In this document: piece by piece, positions 1-7,174 of the stretch
Position numbering within the stretch: position 1 is the stretch's first letter
Layout of the letters: each line of letters opens with the position of its first letter
Assembly: GCA_948616425.1 (NCBI GenBank)
Contig: CAPGBJ010000062.1
Span: forward strand, 1-23,896
DNA length: 23,896 bases
From: an uncultured Oscillospiraceae bacterium
GTDB lineage: Bacteria; Bacillota; Clostridia; Oscillospirales; Oscillospiraceae
Direction of reading: 5' to 3'
The notes under the pieces: model-generated
What the model was told of the DNA's origin: nothing
Databases searched by the model: none
What the model saw: only the letters and a program-made list of their open reading frames with translations
Translations under genes and position numbers: made by a program

Positions 1-231
1 CTCAGTTCCATTATAGTCAGTACAGTTGACATCATAGGTCAGGGTGACTTGCTCCACAGCATCCATACCGTTTACCGGGGCGGCCTCTGACGCCCCCGCA
101 GTCTCTGGGGGCGGCCCAACCGAATCATCCTCGCCGGTGGCAAACACAGTAGCCTGCAGCAGTCCGAAGCACATGACCAGCGCGAGGAACAGGGCCAGGC
201 CGCGGCTGCGCGAATTCCAATGGTGTTTCAT
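1..231 (-). CDS. Secreted protein, N-terminal part only
   Basis: The minus strand from 231 to the window edge encodes 77 residues starting MKHHWNSRSRGLALFLALVM. A basic start, a hydrophobic stretch (about residues 11-25) and a likely signal-peptidase site near VFA-TG at about 30-32 indicate an exported protein. After the signal the sequence is rich in Pro, Gly, Glu and Ala, a linker-like composition, and it ends at the edge in VTLTYDVNCTDYNGTE. An AGAAGGG ribosome-binding site lies just upstream of the ATG. The function cannot be told from this part; Clostridia have many large surface proteins of this design, which is only an inference here. It lies 39 bp downstream of the AP2-domain gene on the same strand. 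Confidence 0.7.
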   Translation of the reverse strand, partial: MKHHWNSRSRGLALFLALVMCFGLLQATVFATGEDDSVGPPPETAGASEAAPVNGMDAVEQVTLTYDVNCTDYNGTE

Positions 232-270
232 GGTATCATCCCTTCTCAACGAAAATAAAAGAGTGCGCTT

Positions 271-756
271 TCAGCTGTTCCCCTCCTTTTGGGCAGTCTG
301 TTGGGCAAACTCCCGAAGAAACTGGTCGTGCATATCCTCCTCAGCCCGCTTGCGGGCCTTGACAGCGTCTTCAAACCGGTTGTAGCTGCCCAGGTAGTAT
401 CGCCTACCCTTGAAGCAGATGGCAGCCCGCCACCGCCCCTTAGACGTCCACCAGTCCACACCGGGCACCCCGCTGGTGTTGTCTCTCCGAACCGTTTTGG
501 CGGCCAGCAGTTCCACGCAGGTACCGTCTATATAGGACAGACCCAGCGCGTGTCTGGGTTCTCCCCCTCCGTTCTGACAGCCGCAGGATTGGGTGTGGCC
601 AGATCGCAGGTGATAGGTCTTTACAACCGTCTCCCGGCCGCAGCTGCACCGGCAGCGCCAGGCTGTTCTTTTGCCGATGTTCTCCGCAGGGGCAAGGACG
701 GTCAGGTTCCCGTACCGCTGACCAGTCAGGTCCAGCTTTCTCGTCGCGTGCCTCAT
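271..756 (-). CDS. AP2-domain DNA-binding protein of phage/mobile-element type
   Basis: This 161-residue protein has two parts. Residues 9-60 carry the DLTGQRYGNLTV opening and a CxCxC...CGC cysteine set (C35, C37, C39, C58, C60), typical of small phage AP2/HNH-associated proteins and probably zinc binding. Residues about 91-145 match the AP2/ERF-like fold (NTSGVPGVDWW, then GRWRAAICFKGRRYYLGSY, then a helix ending AVKARKRAEE). In bacteria such proteins are mostly relatives of homing endonucleases or phage regulators. No HNH catalytic motif is seen, so DNA binding without cutting is likely. AAAGGAGGTGAG precedes the ATG by about 12 bases. A longer reading frame at 440-772 in another frame is a shadow. 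The serine recombinase gene upstream on the same strand supports a mobile origin. Confidence 0.8.
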   Translation of the reverse strand: MRHATRKLDLTGQRYGNLTVLAPAENIGKRTAWRCRCSCGRETVVKTYHLRSGHTQSCGCQNGGGEPRHALGLSYIDGTCVELLAAKTVRRDNTSGVPGVDWWTSKGRWRAAICFKGRRYYLGSYNRFEDAVKARKRAEEDMHDQFLREFAQQTAQKEGNS

Positions 757-796
757 CTCCGATACCCCTCACCTCCTTTCCCAGCTCCGGCGGCCC

Positions 797-960
797 ATAA
801 GGTGTGGGTTGTAAGCCATTTTTCCTATTGTGTTTTTTCAGAAGCTGTGGTAAAATAATTTCGCAAAATTGACGGAAGCAAGCGGTACCATTTTGTAAAA
901 AATGACAAATTCCGCTTGAAAATACGGCTCATTTTGTGTGGCCTGCAACCCACACTTTAT
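797..960. repeat. Imperfect 22-bp inverted repeat between recombinase and AP2 gene
   Basis: ATAAGGTGTGGGTTGTAAGC at 797 onward (arm to 818) is matched on the opposite strand by 939-960, 19 of 22 positions. The arms enclose 120 AT-rich bases and the right arm overlaps the recombinase stop codon. A shorter pair (CAAGCGG / CCGCTTG) lies inside. The arms are too far apart for a simple terminator. They could be recombinase sites, ends of a small element, or operators for the AP2 gene, whose promoter must lie here. Confidence 0.55.
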
Positions 961-1553
961 TGGCCGAACTCCACCTTGCGCCACCGCTGGAAGGTCCCGT
1001 GGGCCACCCCCAGCTCCCGCGCCGCCGCCCGGTCAGACAGTTCCCCCCGCTTCCAGGCGGCCATAACGCTCCCGTAGTTCTCCCCCCGGCTTTTGAAATT
1101 GCGCCCAAAGTGGACCCCTCTGGCCTTCGCCGCCGCGATCCCCTCCCGCTGGCGCTGCCGGTTGAACTCCCGCTCTGTCTGGGCCACATAGCTCAGCAGC
1201 TGAAGTACGATGTCGGCAATCAGCACGCCGGTGAGATCTCGCCCCTGCCGGGTGTCCAGCAGCGGCATATCCAGCACCACAATGGCCGCCTGCTTCTCCT
1301 TGGTCAGCAGCCGCCATTGCTCCAAAATTTCCTCATAGTTTCGGCCCAGTCGGTCGATGCTCTTGATGACAAGGGTGTCCCCGGCCTTTAATCCGCGCAC
1401 CAGCCGCCGGTATCCAGGGCGTTCAAAGTCCTTGCCGCTCTGCTTGTCCAGAACAATGTGGTCAGCCCTCACGCCAAAATTCTCCATGGCGATGATCTGC
1501 CGGTCCTCGTTCTGTTCCCTGGTTGAAACCCTTACATATCCATAGGTGGCCAT
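957..1553 (-). CDS. Small serine recombinase (resolvase/invertase family)
   Basis: The 198-residue product begins MATYGYVRVSTREQNEDRQ, with the catalytic serine at position 10 and Arg8. IKSIDRLGRNYEEI (64-77) holds the D/R motif of the active site. The long E helix (about 130-150, QREGIAAAKARG) leads to a C-terminal helix-turn-helix (about 172-195, GELSDRAAARELGVAHGTFQRW). Length and domain order match full-size resolvases/invertases, so the enzyme looks intact. It would cut and rejoin DNA through a phosphoserine bond at short paired sites. AAAAGGAGGGG precedes the ATG. It lies upstream of the AP2 gene on the same strand. No invertible promoter was identified, but the inverted repeat at 797-960 is adjacent and could be a target. 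Confidence 0.9.
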   Translation of the reverse strand: MATYGYVRVSTREQNEDRQIIAMENFGVRADHIVLDKQSGKDFERPGYRRLVRGLKAGDTLVIKSIDRLGRNYEEILEQWRLLTKEKQAAIVVLDMPLLDTRQGRDLTGVLIADIVLQLLSYVAQTEREFNRQRQREGIAAAKARGVHFGRNFKSRGENYGSVMAAWKRGELSDRAAARELGVAHGTFQRWRKVEFGQ

Positions 1554-1635
1554 ATGTTCGCCCCTCCTTTTTGTGATAGCCCTATTTTAAAGGACCTATG
1601 ATTTTATGCAATTTGGAGTTTGGGCCAAAGAAAGA

Positions 1636-1671
1636 AAAACAGCTGTTTCTCTCGTCGGAAACAGCTGTTTT
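1636..1671. repeat. Perfect 14-bp hairpin built on two AAACAGCTGTTT palindromes
   Basis: AAAACAGCTGTTTC at 1636-1649 and its exact complement at 1658-1671 flank an 8-base loop. Each arm is itself nearly palindromic (AAACAGCTGTTT), so two copies of a 12-bp palindrome also stand in tandem. It sits in the 370-bp gap between the divergent recombinase and response-regulator genes, where a terminator for either is not expected. It could stop antisense transcription or bind a dimeric regulator. The rest of 1680-1865 is GC-rich and shows no gene. Confidence 0.5.
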
Positions 1672-1870
1672 CATATTGTGAGAAACCTTTTCCCGCCCTT
1701 TCCCCTCTTTGGCAGCGCGGCCTTTCATAGGCTTTCCCGAATAGTCCCCGGCGGGATGGGACCACCAGAAATGCCAGTCGGCAGAGCCGTTTGCGCCCCC
1801 CGGCGTGCCCATCCACTCCGCGGCCCCGCCCATCCCCGCGCCGCCCCCCTGCCAAAAAACAGCCGCACCC

Positions 1871-1918
1871 TTGAGAAAATTTTGAGAAAGATGTGATATG
1901 ATAGATCACAGGGAGGTG
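1871..1918 (+). promoter_or_regulatory. Response-regulator promoter with TTGAGA direct repeats
   Basis: TTGAGA occurs at 1871-1876 and again at 1882-1887, an 11-bp period, followed 9 bp later by a -10-like TATGAT (1897-1902). GGGAGGTG (1911-1918) is the ribosome-binding site. Tandem pentamers one helical turn apart, overlapping the -35 region and about 20 bp from the -10, are the known layout for OmpR-type activators such as SpaR. The same layout recurs at 3689-3720. Autoregulation is inferred. Confidence 0.6.
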
Positions 1919-1923
1919 AAGCA

Positions 1924-2595
1924 ATGTCTCAGACCCTTTTAATTGTGGACGACGAGGGAGGCATCGTGGACATGCTGAAAGCCTACTTCTCCCCACAGTA
2001 CCAGGTACTGACGGCCTGCAGCGGACAGGAGGCCATACAAAAGGCGGAAAGGCAGCCCGACCTGATTCTACTGGACATCAACATGCCTGGCATGGACGGC
2101 ATGGCGGTCTGCCAGACCATCCGGGCCCATGTTGCCTGCCCGATCCTGTTTTTGACGGCCCGGGTGGAGTCCGCCGACCAGATCATGGGCTTTCAGGCGG
2201 GGGCGGACGACTATATCGTCAAGCCCTTCGACCTGGACGAGCTGGCGGCGCGGGTCGCCGCCCATCTGCGCCGGGAACAGCGGAGAAACCGCCCGCGCGC
2301 GGTGCGCTTCTTCGGGGCGTGCGCGGTGGACTACTCCGCCCGGACCGTCACCCTCCAGGGCGAGGCGGTCCCCCTCTCCCGGCGGGAGTTTGACATTCTG
2401 GAGCTGCTGTCCCTGAACCCGGGGCAGGTGTTCGACCGGGAGCGGATCTACGAGTCTGTCTGGGGCATCGACGGCGAGGGCAGCAGCGACACCGTCATGG
2501 AGCACATCCGGAAAATCCGGGCCAAGCTGGCCCGCCATACGCTCCACAACTACATTGAAACGGTCTGGGGGTGCGGGTACAGATGGAACGGCTGA
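1924..2595 (+). CDS. OmpR-family response regulator
   Basis: This 223-residue protein has an N-terminal receiver domain (about 1-118) with acidic residues D9/D10, phospho-acceptor D51 in LILLDINMPGMDG, T78 in LFLTAR and K100 in YIVKPF. The C-terminal winged helix (about 127-222) includes LSRREFDILELL and a terminal IETVWGCGYRWNG. When phosphorylated by its partner kinase it should bind tandem repeats as a dimer and activate transcription. It overlaps the kinase gene start, which implies translational coupling, and stands first in a regulator-kinase-ATPase-permease run. The family resembles regulators of peptide-antibiotic response transporters in Firmicutes, but the exact signal is unknown. 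The start has a clear GGGAGGTG six bases upstream. Confidence 0.93.
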   Translation: MSQTLLIVDDEGGIVDMLKAYFSPQYQVLTACSGQEAIQKAERQPDLILLDINMPGMDGMAVCQTIRAHVACPILFLTARVESADQIMGFQAGADDYIVKPFDLDELAARVAAHLRREQRRNRPRAVRFFGACAVDYSARTVTLQGEAVPLSRREFDILELLSLNPGQVFDRERIYESVWGIDGEGSSDTVMEHIRKIRAKLARHTLHNYIETVWGCGYRWNG

Positions 2596-3692
2596 GAGAT
2601 ATGAGCCTGCGGCGGGCGTTTTTTCTGCTGACCTTCTGCGGACTGCTGGCGGCGGTGGCCCTGGCGGCCCTGCTGTGGACGGGGTGCAAGGCGGTCGCCT
2701 CCCAGTATCCCCTGGGCGGGGTGAGCATCGGTGTTGACGGGACCATCACCCCCCTGCCCACCCCCTCGCCGGAGCAGCTGCGGCTGACGCAGGCGCTGGA
2801 CATCGTCGGCCTGCTGGGCTGGGTCCTGTTTCCGGTGACGGGTCTGGCCGCTGCCGGCGCCCTCTTCTACCGCTGGAAGCTGAAGGAGCCCATCACCCTG
2901 CTGCTGGAGGGGACCCGGCGCATCCAGGCCCACGATCTGGACTTCGCCCTCCCGGCCGTCTCCGCCGACGAGCTGGGGCAGATCTGCGCCGCCTTTGAAC
3001 GGATGCGGCGGGAACTGCTGAAAAGCAACCGGGAGCTGTGGCGGCAGGGGGAGGAGCGCAAGCGGCTCAACGCCGCCTTTGCCCACGACCTGCGCAACCC
3101 GGTCACCGTGCTGAAGGGCAGCGTCAAGCTGCTGCAGCAGGCCCCCGCAGACCCCCAGGCCCTGGACCGGCTGGAGAATTACACCGCAAGGATCGAGCAG
3201 TATGTGGAGGCCATGAGTTCCATTCAGCGGCTGGAGCAGATGCCGGTGCGCACTGCCGCTGTACCCTTGACCGTCCTGCGCCGGGAGCTGGAGGAGACGG
3301 CCCGGCTGCTGGCCCCGGCGCTGGAGACCGCAGTCCGCGGCCCTGACGGGGGCGCGGCGGAGATCGACCACGGGATTTTTCTCACCATAGCGGAAAATCT
3401 GATTGGAAACGGGGCCCGCTTTGCCCGGAGTCGGCTGGAAATCACCCTGGCTCTGGAGGAGGATGTCCTGTCCCTGTCCGTTGCGGACGACGGCCCCGGC
3501 TTTCCGGACCAGCTGCTGAAAAGCGGCCCAAAACCCTTTGGGAAGACGGAGGAGAGCGGGGTCCATTTCGGCATGGGCCTGTACACCAGCGGCCTGCTGT
3601 GCCAAAAGCACGGCGGCGGGCTCCGGCTGGAAAACGGCGCCTCCGGCGGGGCGGTTGCCATTGCTTCCCTGCGAATCAGTGGCTGCTCTTGA
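2583..3692 (+). CDS. Membrane sensor histidine kinase
   Basis: The predicted 369-residue kinase has two membrane helices (about 11-35 and 72-95) around a short outside loop of roughly 36 residues, then a HAMP-like linker (about 96-150). The HisKA motif FAHDLRNP gives phospho-acceptor H168. ATP-binding boxes follow: N box ENLIGNGARF (271-280), G1 VADDGPGF (300-307) and G2 HFGMGLYTSG (328-337). It should phosphorylate the regulator encoded just upstream. I chose ATG 2583, with GGGGGTGCGGG in front, over the GTG at 2571; both overlap the regulator gene. The small outer loop suggests that it senses within or next to the membrane, perhaps through the transporter encoded downstream, as in BceS-type systems. 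That is inference. Confidence 0.9.
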   Translation: MERLRDMSLRRAFFLLTFCGLLAAVALAALLWTGCKAVASQYPLGGVSIGVDGTITPLPTPSPEQLRLTQALDIVGLLGWVLFPVTGLAAAGALFYRWKLKEPITLLLEGTRRIQAHDLDFALPAVSADELGQICAAFERMRRELLKSNRELWRQGEERKRLNAAFAHDLRNPVTVLKGSVKLLQQAPADPQALDRLENYTARIEQYVEAMSSIQRLEQMPVRTAAVPLTVLRRELEETARLLAPALETAVRGPDGGAAEIDHGIFLTIAENLIGNGARFARSRLEITLALEEDVLSLSVADDGPGFPDQLLKSGPKPFGKTEESGVHFGMGLYTSGLLCQKHGGGLRLENGASGGAVAIASLRISGCS

Positions 3693-3742
3693 GACTTTTT
3701 TGAGATTTACCCATTACACTCTCCTTATTCCACATAAGGAGG
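3689..3742 (+). promoter_or_regulatory. ABC-operon promoter with the same TTGAGA repeats
   Basis: TTGAGA at 3689-3694 and 3700-3705 (11-bp period) is followed by TACACT (3715-3720) as -10, 9 bp after the second repeat, exactly the geometry seen at 1871-1902. AAGGAGG (3736-3742) is the ribosome-binding site. The first repeat overlaps the kinase stop codon. This suggests that the ATPase and permease have their own regulator-driven promoter inside the run. Confidence 0.65.
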
Positions 3743-3751
3743 GTGTTTTTT

Positions 3752-4426
3752 ATGAACATCGAAGGACACGAACTTTCCAAACGCTACGGCCAGGGGGAAA
3801 ACCAGGTAACCGCCCTGGACCGGGCCTCGCTGACCATCGCCCCCGGCGATTTTATCTCCATCATGGGGCCGTCGGGCAGCGGGAAAAGCACGCTGCTGCA
3901 CCTGCTGTCCGGCCTGGACCGGCCCACCTCCGGCCGCCTGCTCTACGACGGCAGGGACATCTACAGTCTGTCCGACAAAGAGCTGTCCGCCTTCCGCCGC
4001 CGGCGCATCGGCTTTATCTTCCAGCAGTTCCACCTGCTCCCCGTGCTCACCGCCCGGGAAAATATCATCATGCCGCTGCTGCTGGACCGGAGGCAGCCCG
4101 ACGAGGGGTATCTCCAGCAGCTGGCCGGTCTGCTGGGCATCCGGGAGCGGCTGACCCACCTGCCCCATGAGCTCTCTGGCGGGCAGCAGCAGCGGGTGGC
4201 CATTGCCCGCGCCCTCATCGCCCGGCCCGACGTGATCTTTGCCGACGAGCCCACCGGCAACCTGGACAGCCGCAGTGGCGGCGAGGTGATGGCGCTGCTG
4301 AAAACCGTGGGCAAGGAGATGGGCAAGGCACTGGTGGTCATCACCCATGACAGCCGCATCGCGGCACAGGCAGCGCGGCAACTCACCATTGTGGACGGGA
4401 TACTGTCGGAGGTGGGGGCGGAATGA
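3752..4426 (+). CDS. ABC transporter ATPase (MacB/LolD-type)
   Basis: The 224-residue protein has Walker A GPSGSGKST (39-47), Q-loop FIFQQF (about 89-94), signature LSGGQQQR (141-148), Walker B VIFADEP (161-167) and switch H199. The YGQGENQVTALDRASL start and short length are typical of the MacB/LolD/BceA class, which pairs with FtsX-type permeases to move lipids, lipoproteins or peptide antibiotics by mechanotransmission instead of passage through a channel. ATG 3752 lies nine bases after AAGGAGG; an in-frame GTG at 3743 is too close to that site. The gene overlaps the permease by ATGA, so the two subunits should be made together. Confidence 0.93.
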   Translation: MNIEGHELSKRYGQGENQVTALDRASLTIAPGDFISIMGPSGSGKSTLLHLLSGLDRPTSGRLLYDGRDIYSLSDKELSAFRRRRIGFIFQQFHLLPVLTARENIIMPLLLDRRQPDEGYLQQLAGLLGIRERLTHLPHELSGGQQQRVAIARALIARPDVIFADEPTGNLDSRSGGEVMALLKTVGKEMGKALVVITHDSRIAAQAARQLTIVDGILSEVGAE

Positions 4427-6924
4427 GACACTACCATACTCTGGCTCTGAAAGAGCTGCTGGCCCAGCGGGTCACCTCGGTTTTGATCCTTCTGGCCATC
4501 GTCCTGTCCACCATGATGACGGCGGTGATCGGCCAGTCCATGGGGGTGCTGTCCGCCATGCGGCAGCAGCAGGCCATTGCCATCGGCGGAAACCGCCACG
4601 CCGGATTTGTCCAGATGAATGAGGAACAGCTGGAGACGCTGAGACGGGACCCCCGTCTGTCCTTTGTGGGCGCCCATGTGGTGCTGGGCAGCGTCCAGCT
4701 GGACAACACTCTGATTCTGGGCCTCAGCGAGTTTCAGGAGGATGTGAGCGCCCTCTACCCCTCTATCTCCGCCGTCAAAGAGGGCCGCCTGCCCCAGGCC
4801 CCCATGGAGCTCGCCCTGCCCGAGGATGTGCTGGGGTATCTGGGCTTCTCCGGCCAGCTGGGGGACACCCTGACCCTCTCCCTCTCCAAGGCCCTGCGCC
4901 ACGGGGTGGTGACCCAGTCCTATGACTTCACCGCCTCGTTCACCCTGGTGGGGGTCACCCAGAGCAACTACCTCAACTACGCCGCCGGGACCATCAACGG
5001 CATCGTGGGGCCGGGGACGGCGGAGGCCCTTCTCCCGGAGAAATACTTCTACTACAACGTGGATGTCCGCATGGCGGACAAAAATACCTTCCAGACCACC
5101 ATGGACGACCTGGTGTCCACCCTGAACGTCCACCAGCTGGACGCCACCTACAACATCCCGCTTTTAAACGCCCTGGGCATCCGGTACAGCGCCGAGGCCG
5201 CCGACGTGACCGACCTCTCCGAGGAAGGGTTCCCCTTTATGATGGCGGCGGGAGTGCTGGTCGGCGGGCTTATTCTGCTGGCGGCGGGGCTGGTGATCTA
5301 CAACATCCTGAAGATCGCCGTCGCCCGGCGCATGACCCAGTACGGCGTCCTCCGCTGCCTGGGGGCAGACAGGGGGCAGCTCTATATTGTGGTCGCCGCC
5401 CAGGTCCTGCTGCTGTGCGCGGCGGGCATCCCCATCGGTCTGCTGCTGGGGACCCTGTCGGCCAGGGGCATCCTCACCGCCGCCACCGGGCTGCTGTCCC
5501 CAGAGATTTTCCTGGCCCGGGACGCCGGGGAGCTCACCCGCCTGATTGGGGAGAACAGCGGCAGCAAGGGGGCGTTCCTGCTGGCCAGCGGGGCCGTTAC
5601 CCTGTTTTTTGCCCTAGCTGCCGCCCTCCCCGCCGCCCGGTACGCGGCCCGGGTGTCGCCCACCGCCGCCATAGCGGGGAATCAGATAAAAATCAGGCGC
5701 CGGGGCCGGAGGACGAAAAAGATCCGCAGCTTTGAGGCCTTTTACGCCCGTCTCAACCTGAGACGCAGCCCGGGCCGCACGGCCATCACCGTCCTGTCCC
5801 TGGTGATGAGCATTACCGTTTTCATCGCTCTCCAGGGGGCGGTGGACCTGCTGGACGGCGCCGGGAGCGGCGTGGCGGAGCATTTTGGGGACTACTCCAT
5901 CACCAACGAGTCGGCGGGCTTTTCCCCTGGGGAGTACCAGGCGATGAAAGACGACCCCCGGGTGGCCGAGCTGACCGCTATGCAGTTCTCCCTCTACGAG
6001 CAGGGGCGGGACGGCTATCTGAAGGGAATTGAGTTTGGACTTCCCCTCCAGCCGGCGGAGACCTTCCAGGCGGTGGGGCTGAATGGCGCTTACTGGGACC
6101 GGGCCTTCTCCTCCCTGCCAACCCAGGTTTTAGACGCGCTGAAGGCGGGGGAGGGCTGCATGGTCCGCAACCCCCTGCCCCTGGTCTTTGAGGGACAGGA
6201 GATTCCCCGCACCAATATACAGACCGGAGACACCGTCACCGTGGCGGGGCGGGAGCTGACGGTGCTGCACACCCTGGACGGCTACGACACATTTCTGAGC
6301 GTGGGCAACAGCGGCTTCGTCAATGGAGTGCAGGTCGTTGTGAACGAGGACCTGTACACCGCCCTCACGGGAAAAACGGCCTACAACTGGCTGCAGCCCG
6401 CCCTGGCGGAGGGGGTGGACCGGGAGGACTATGACGCCGCGGTGGAGGCCCTGGCGGGGCGCACTCCCGGCACCATCTGGCTGTCCTACGAGGACACCGA
6501 CCGGCAGCTGGCGGAGAGCTTCGCCCAGATTCGGCTCCTGGCCTGGGGCCTGATCCTGTTTGTGGCCCTGATCGGGCTTTTGAACATCGTCAACACGGTG
6601 TACACCAACATCCACACCCGCGTCGCCGAAATTGGGATGCAGCGGGCCATTGGTATGAGCGCGGGAAGCCTGTTCCGGGTGTTTCTGTGGGAGGGGGCCT
6701 ACTACGGAATGATTGCGGCGGCGATTGGGAGCGTCGCCGGGTACGTCTGCACCATTTTCGTAGAAGCGGCAGTGACGGACGAGCTGCGGCTGGTGGCCCC
6801 GCCCCTCATTCCCATTGCGGAGGCGGCGGCCCTCGCCATAGCCGCCTGCCTGCTGGCAACCTGCATCCCGCTGAGGAGGATCAGCACAATGAGTATTGTG
6901 GACTCCATCGAGGACACGCAGTAG
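4423..6924 (+). CDS. FtsX/MacB-type ABC permease, duplicated form
   Basis: The 833-residue membrane protein shows the double FtsX arrangement: helix near 17-41, an outer domain of about 225 residues, three helices (about 268-294, 322-345, 384-409), a second leading helix (about 452-473), a second outer domain, and three last helices (about 700-728, 745-775, 790-818). ARRMTQYGVLRCLG and ARVAEIGMQRAIG-like stretches after helices are typical coupling regions. The long double form differs from BceB (about 650 residues, one large outer domain) and is closer to the generic Firmicute ABC permease family. With the upstream ATPase and two-component pair it probably serves envelope stress or peptide-antibiotic defence; the substrate is not shown by the sequence. 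Confidence 0.9.
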   Translation: MRHYHTLALKELLAQRVTSVLILLAIVLSTMMTAVIGQSMGVLSAMRQQQAIAIGGNRHAGFVQMNEEQLETLRRDPRLSFVGAHVVLGSVQLDNTLILGLSEFQEDVSALYPSISAVKEGRLPQAPMELALPEDVLGYLGFSGQLGDTLTLSLSKALRHGVVTQSYDFTASFTLVGVTQSNYLNYAAGTINGIVGPGTAEALLPEKYFYYNVDVRMADKNTFQTTMDDLVSTLNVHQLDATYNIPLLNALGIRYSAEAADVTDLSEEGFPFMMAAGVLVGGLILLAAGLVIYNILKIAVARRMTQYGVLRCLGADRGQLYIVVAAQVLLLCAAGIPIGLLLGTLSARGILTAATGLLSPEIFLARDAGELTRLIGENSGSKGAFLLASGAVTLFFALAAALPAARYAARVSPTAAIAGNQIKIRRRGRRTKKIRSFEAFYARLNLRRSPGRTAITVLSLVMSITVFIALQGAVDLLDGAGSGVAEHFGDYSITNESAGFSPGEYQAMKDDPRVAELTAMQFSLYEQGRDGYLKGIEFGLPLQPAETFQAVGLNGAYWDRAFSSLPTQVLDALKAGEGCMVRNPLPLVFEGQEIPRTNIQTGDTVTVAGRELTVLHTLDGYDTFLSVGNSGFVNGVQVVVNEDLYTALTGKTAYNWLQPALAEGVDREDYDAAVEALAGRTPGTIWLSYEDTDRQLAESFAQIRLLAWGLILFVALIGLLNIVNTVYTNIHTRVAEIGMQRAIGMSAGSLFRVFLWEGAYYGMIAAAIGSVAGYVCTIFVEAAVTDELRLVAPPLIPIAEAAALAIAACLLATCIPLRRISTMSIVDSIEDTQ

Positions 6925-6988
6925 CCAGAAGTGGAGACAATTCTCCTCGGGTTCAATCACTGGCTACATCATTTCGACATGGCTGCGA

Positions 6989-7031
6989 GACGGACCTGCG
7001 AGGGGGCCGCGTAGCGGTTCGCAGGTCCGTC
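6989..7031 (+). terminator. Strong 13-bp hairpin after the ABC operon
   Basis: GACGGACCTGCGA (6989-7001) and TCGCAGGTCCGTC (7019-7031) are exact complements, with an inner CCGC/GCGG stem in the 17-base loop. It lies 65 bp after the permease stop. There is no T run, so if it ends transcription it is not a standard intrinsic terminator. It may instead protect the 3' end. A weaker pair, GTAGCCAG/CTGGCTAC, overlaps the permease stop. Confidence 0.5.
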
Positions 7032-7124
7032 ATACAATCCAATTGATCGCGAAATGGGGCCCTGGCAGCAGACCGCTAAACGGACCCATGGCCAAAATTT
7101 GTAAGGCGTTTGTAAAGAAATATA

Positions 7125-7169
7125 TTGCAATTCGCTTTATTTATGGTATAATGAAATTACAGGAGGTGG
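7125..7169 (+). promoter_or_regulatory. Promoter of the RelB-fusion gene
   Basis: TTGCAA (7125-7130), a 16-bp spacer and a perfect TATAAT (7147-7152) form a good vegetative promoter. AGGAGGTGG (7161-7169) is the ribosome-binding site, giving a very short leader before ATG 7175. Confidence 0.8.
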
Positions 7170-7174
7170 CATTC

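Noticed and set aside
2550..3611. Long minus-strand frame opposite the histidine kinase.
   Set aside because: A GC-rich shadow frame, rich in Gln, Gly and Pro with no domain; the kinase on the plus strand has all catalytic boxes.
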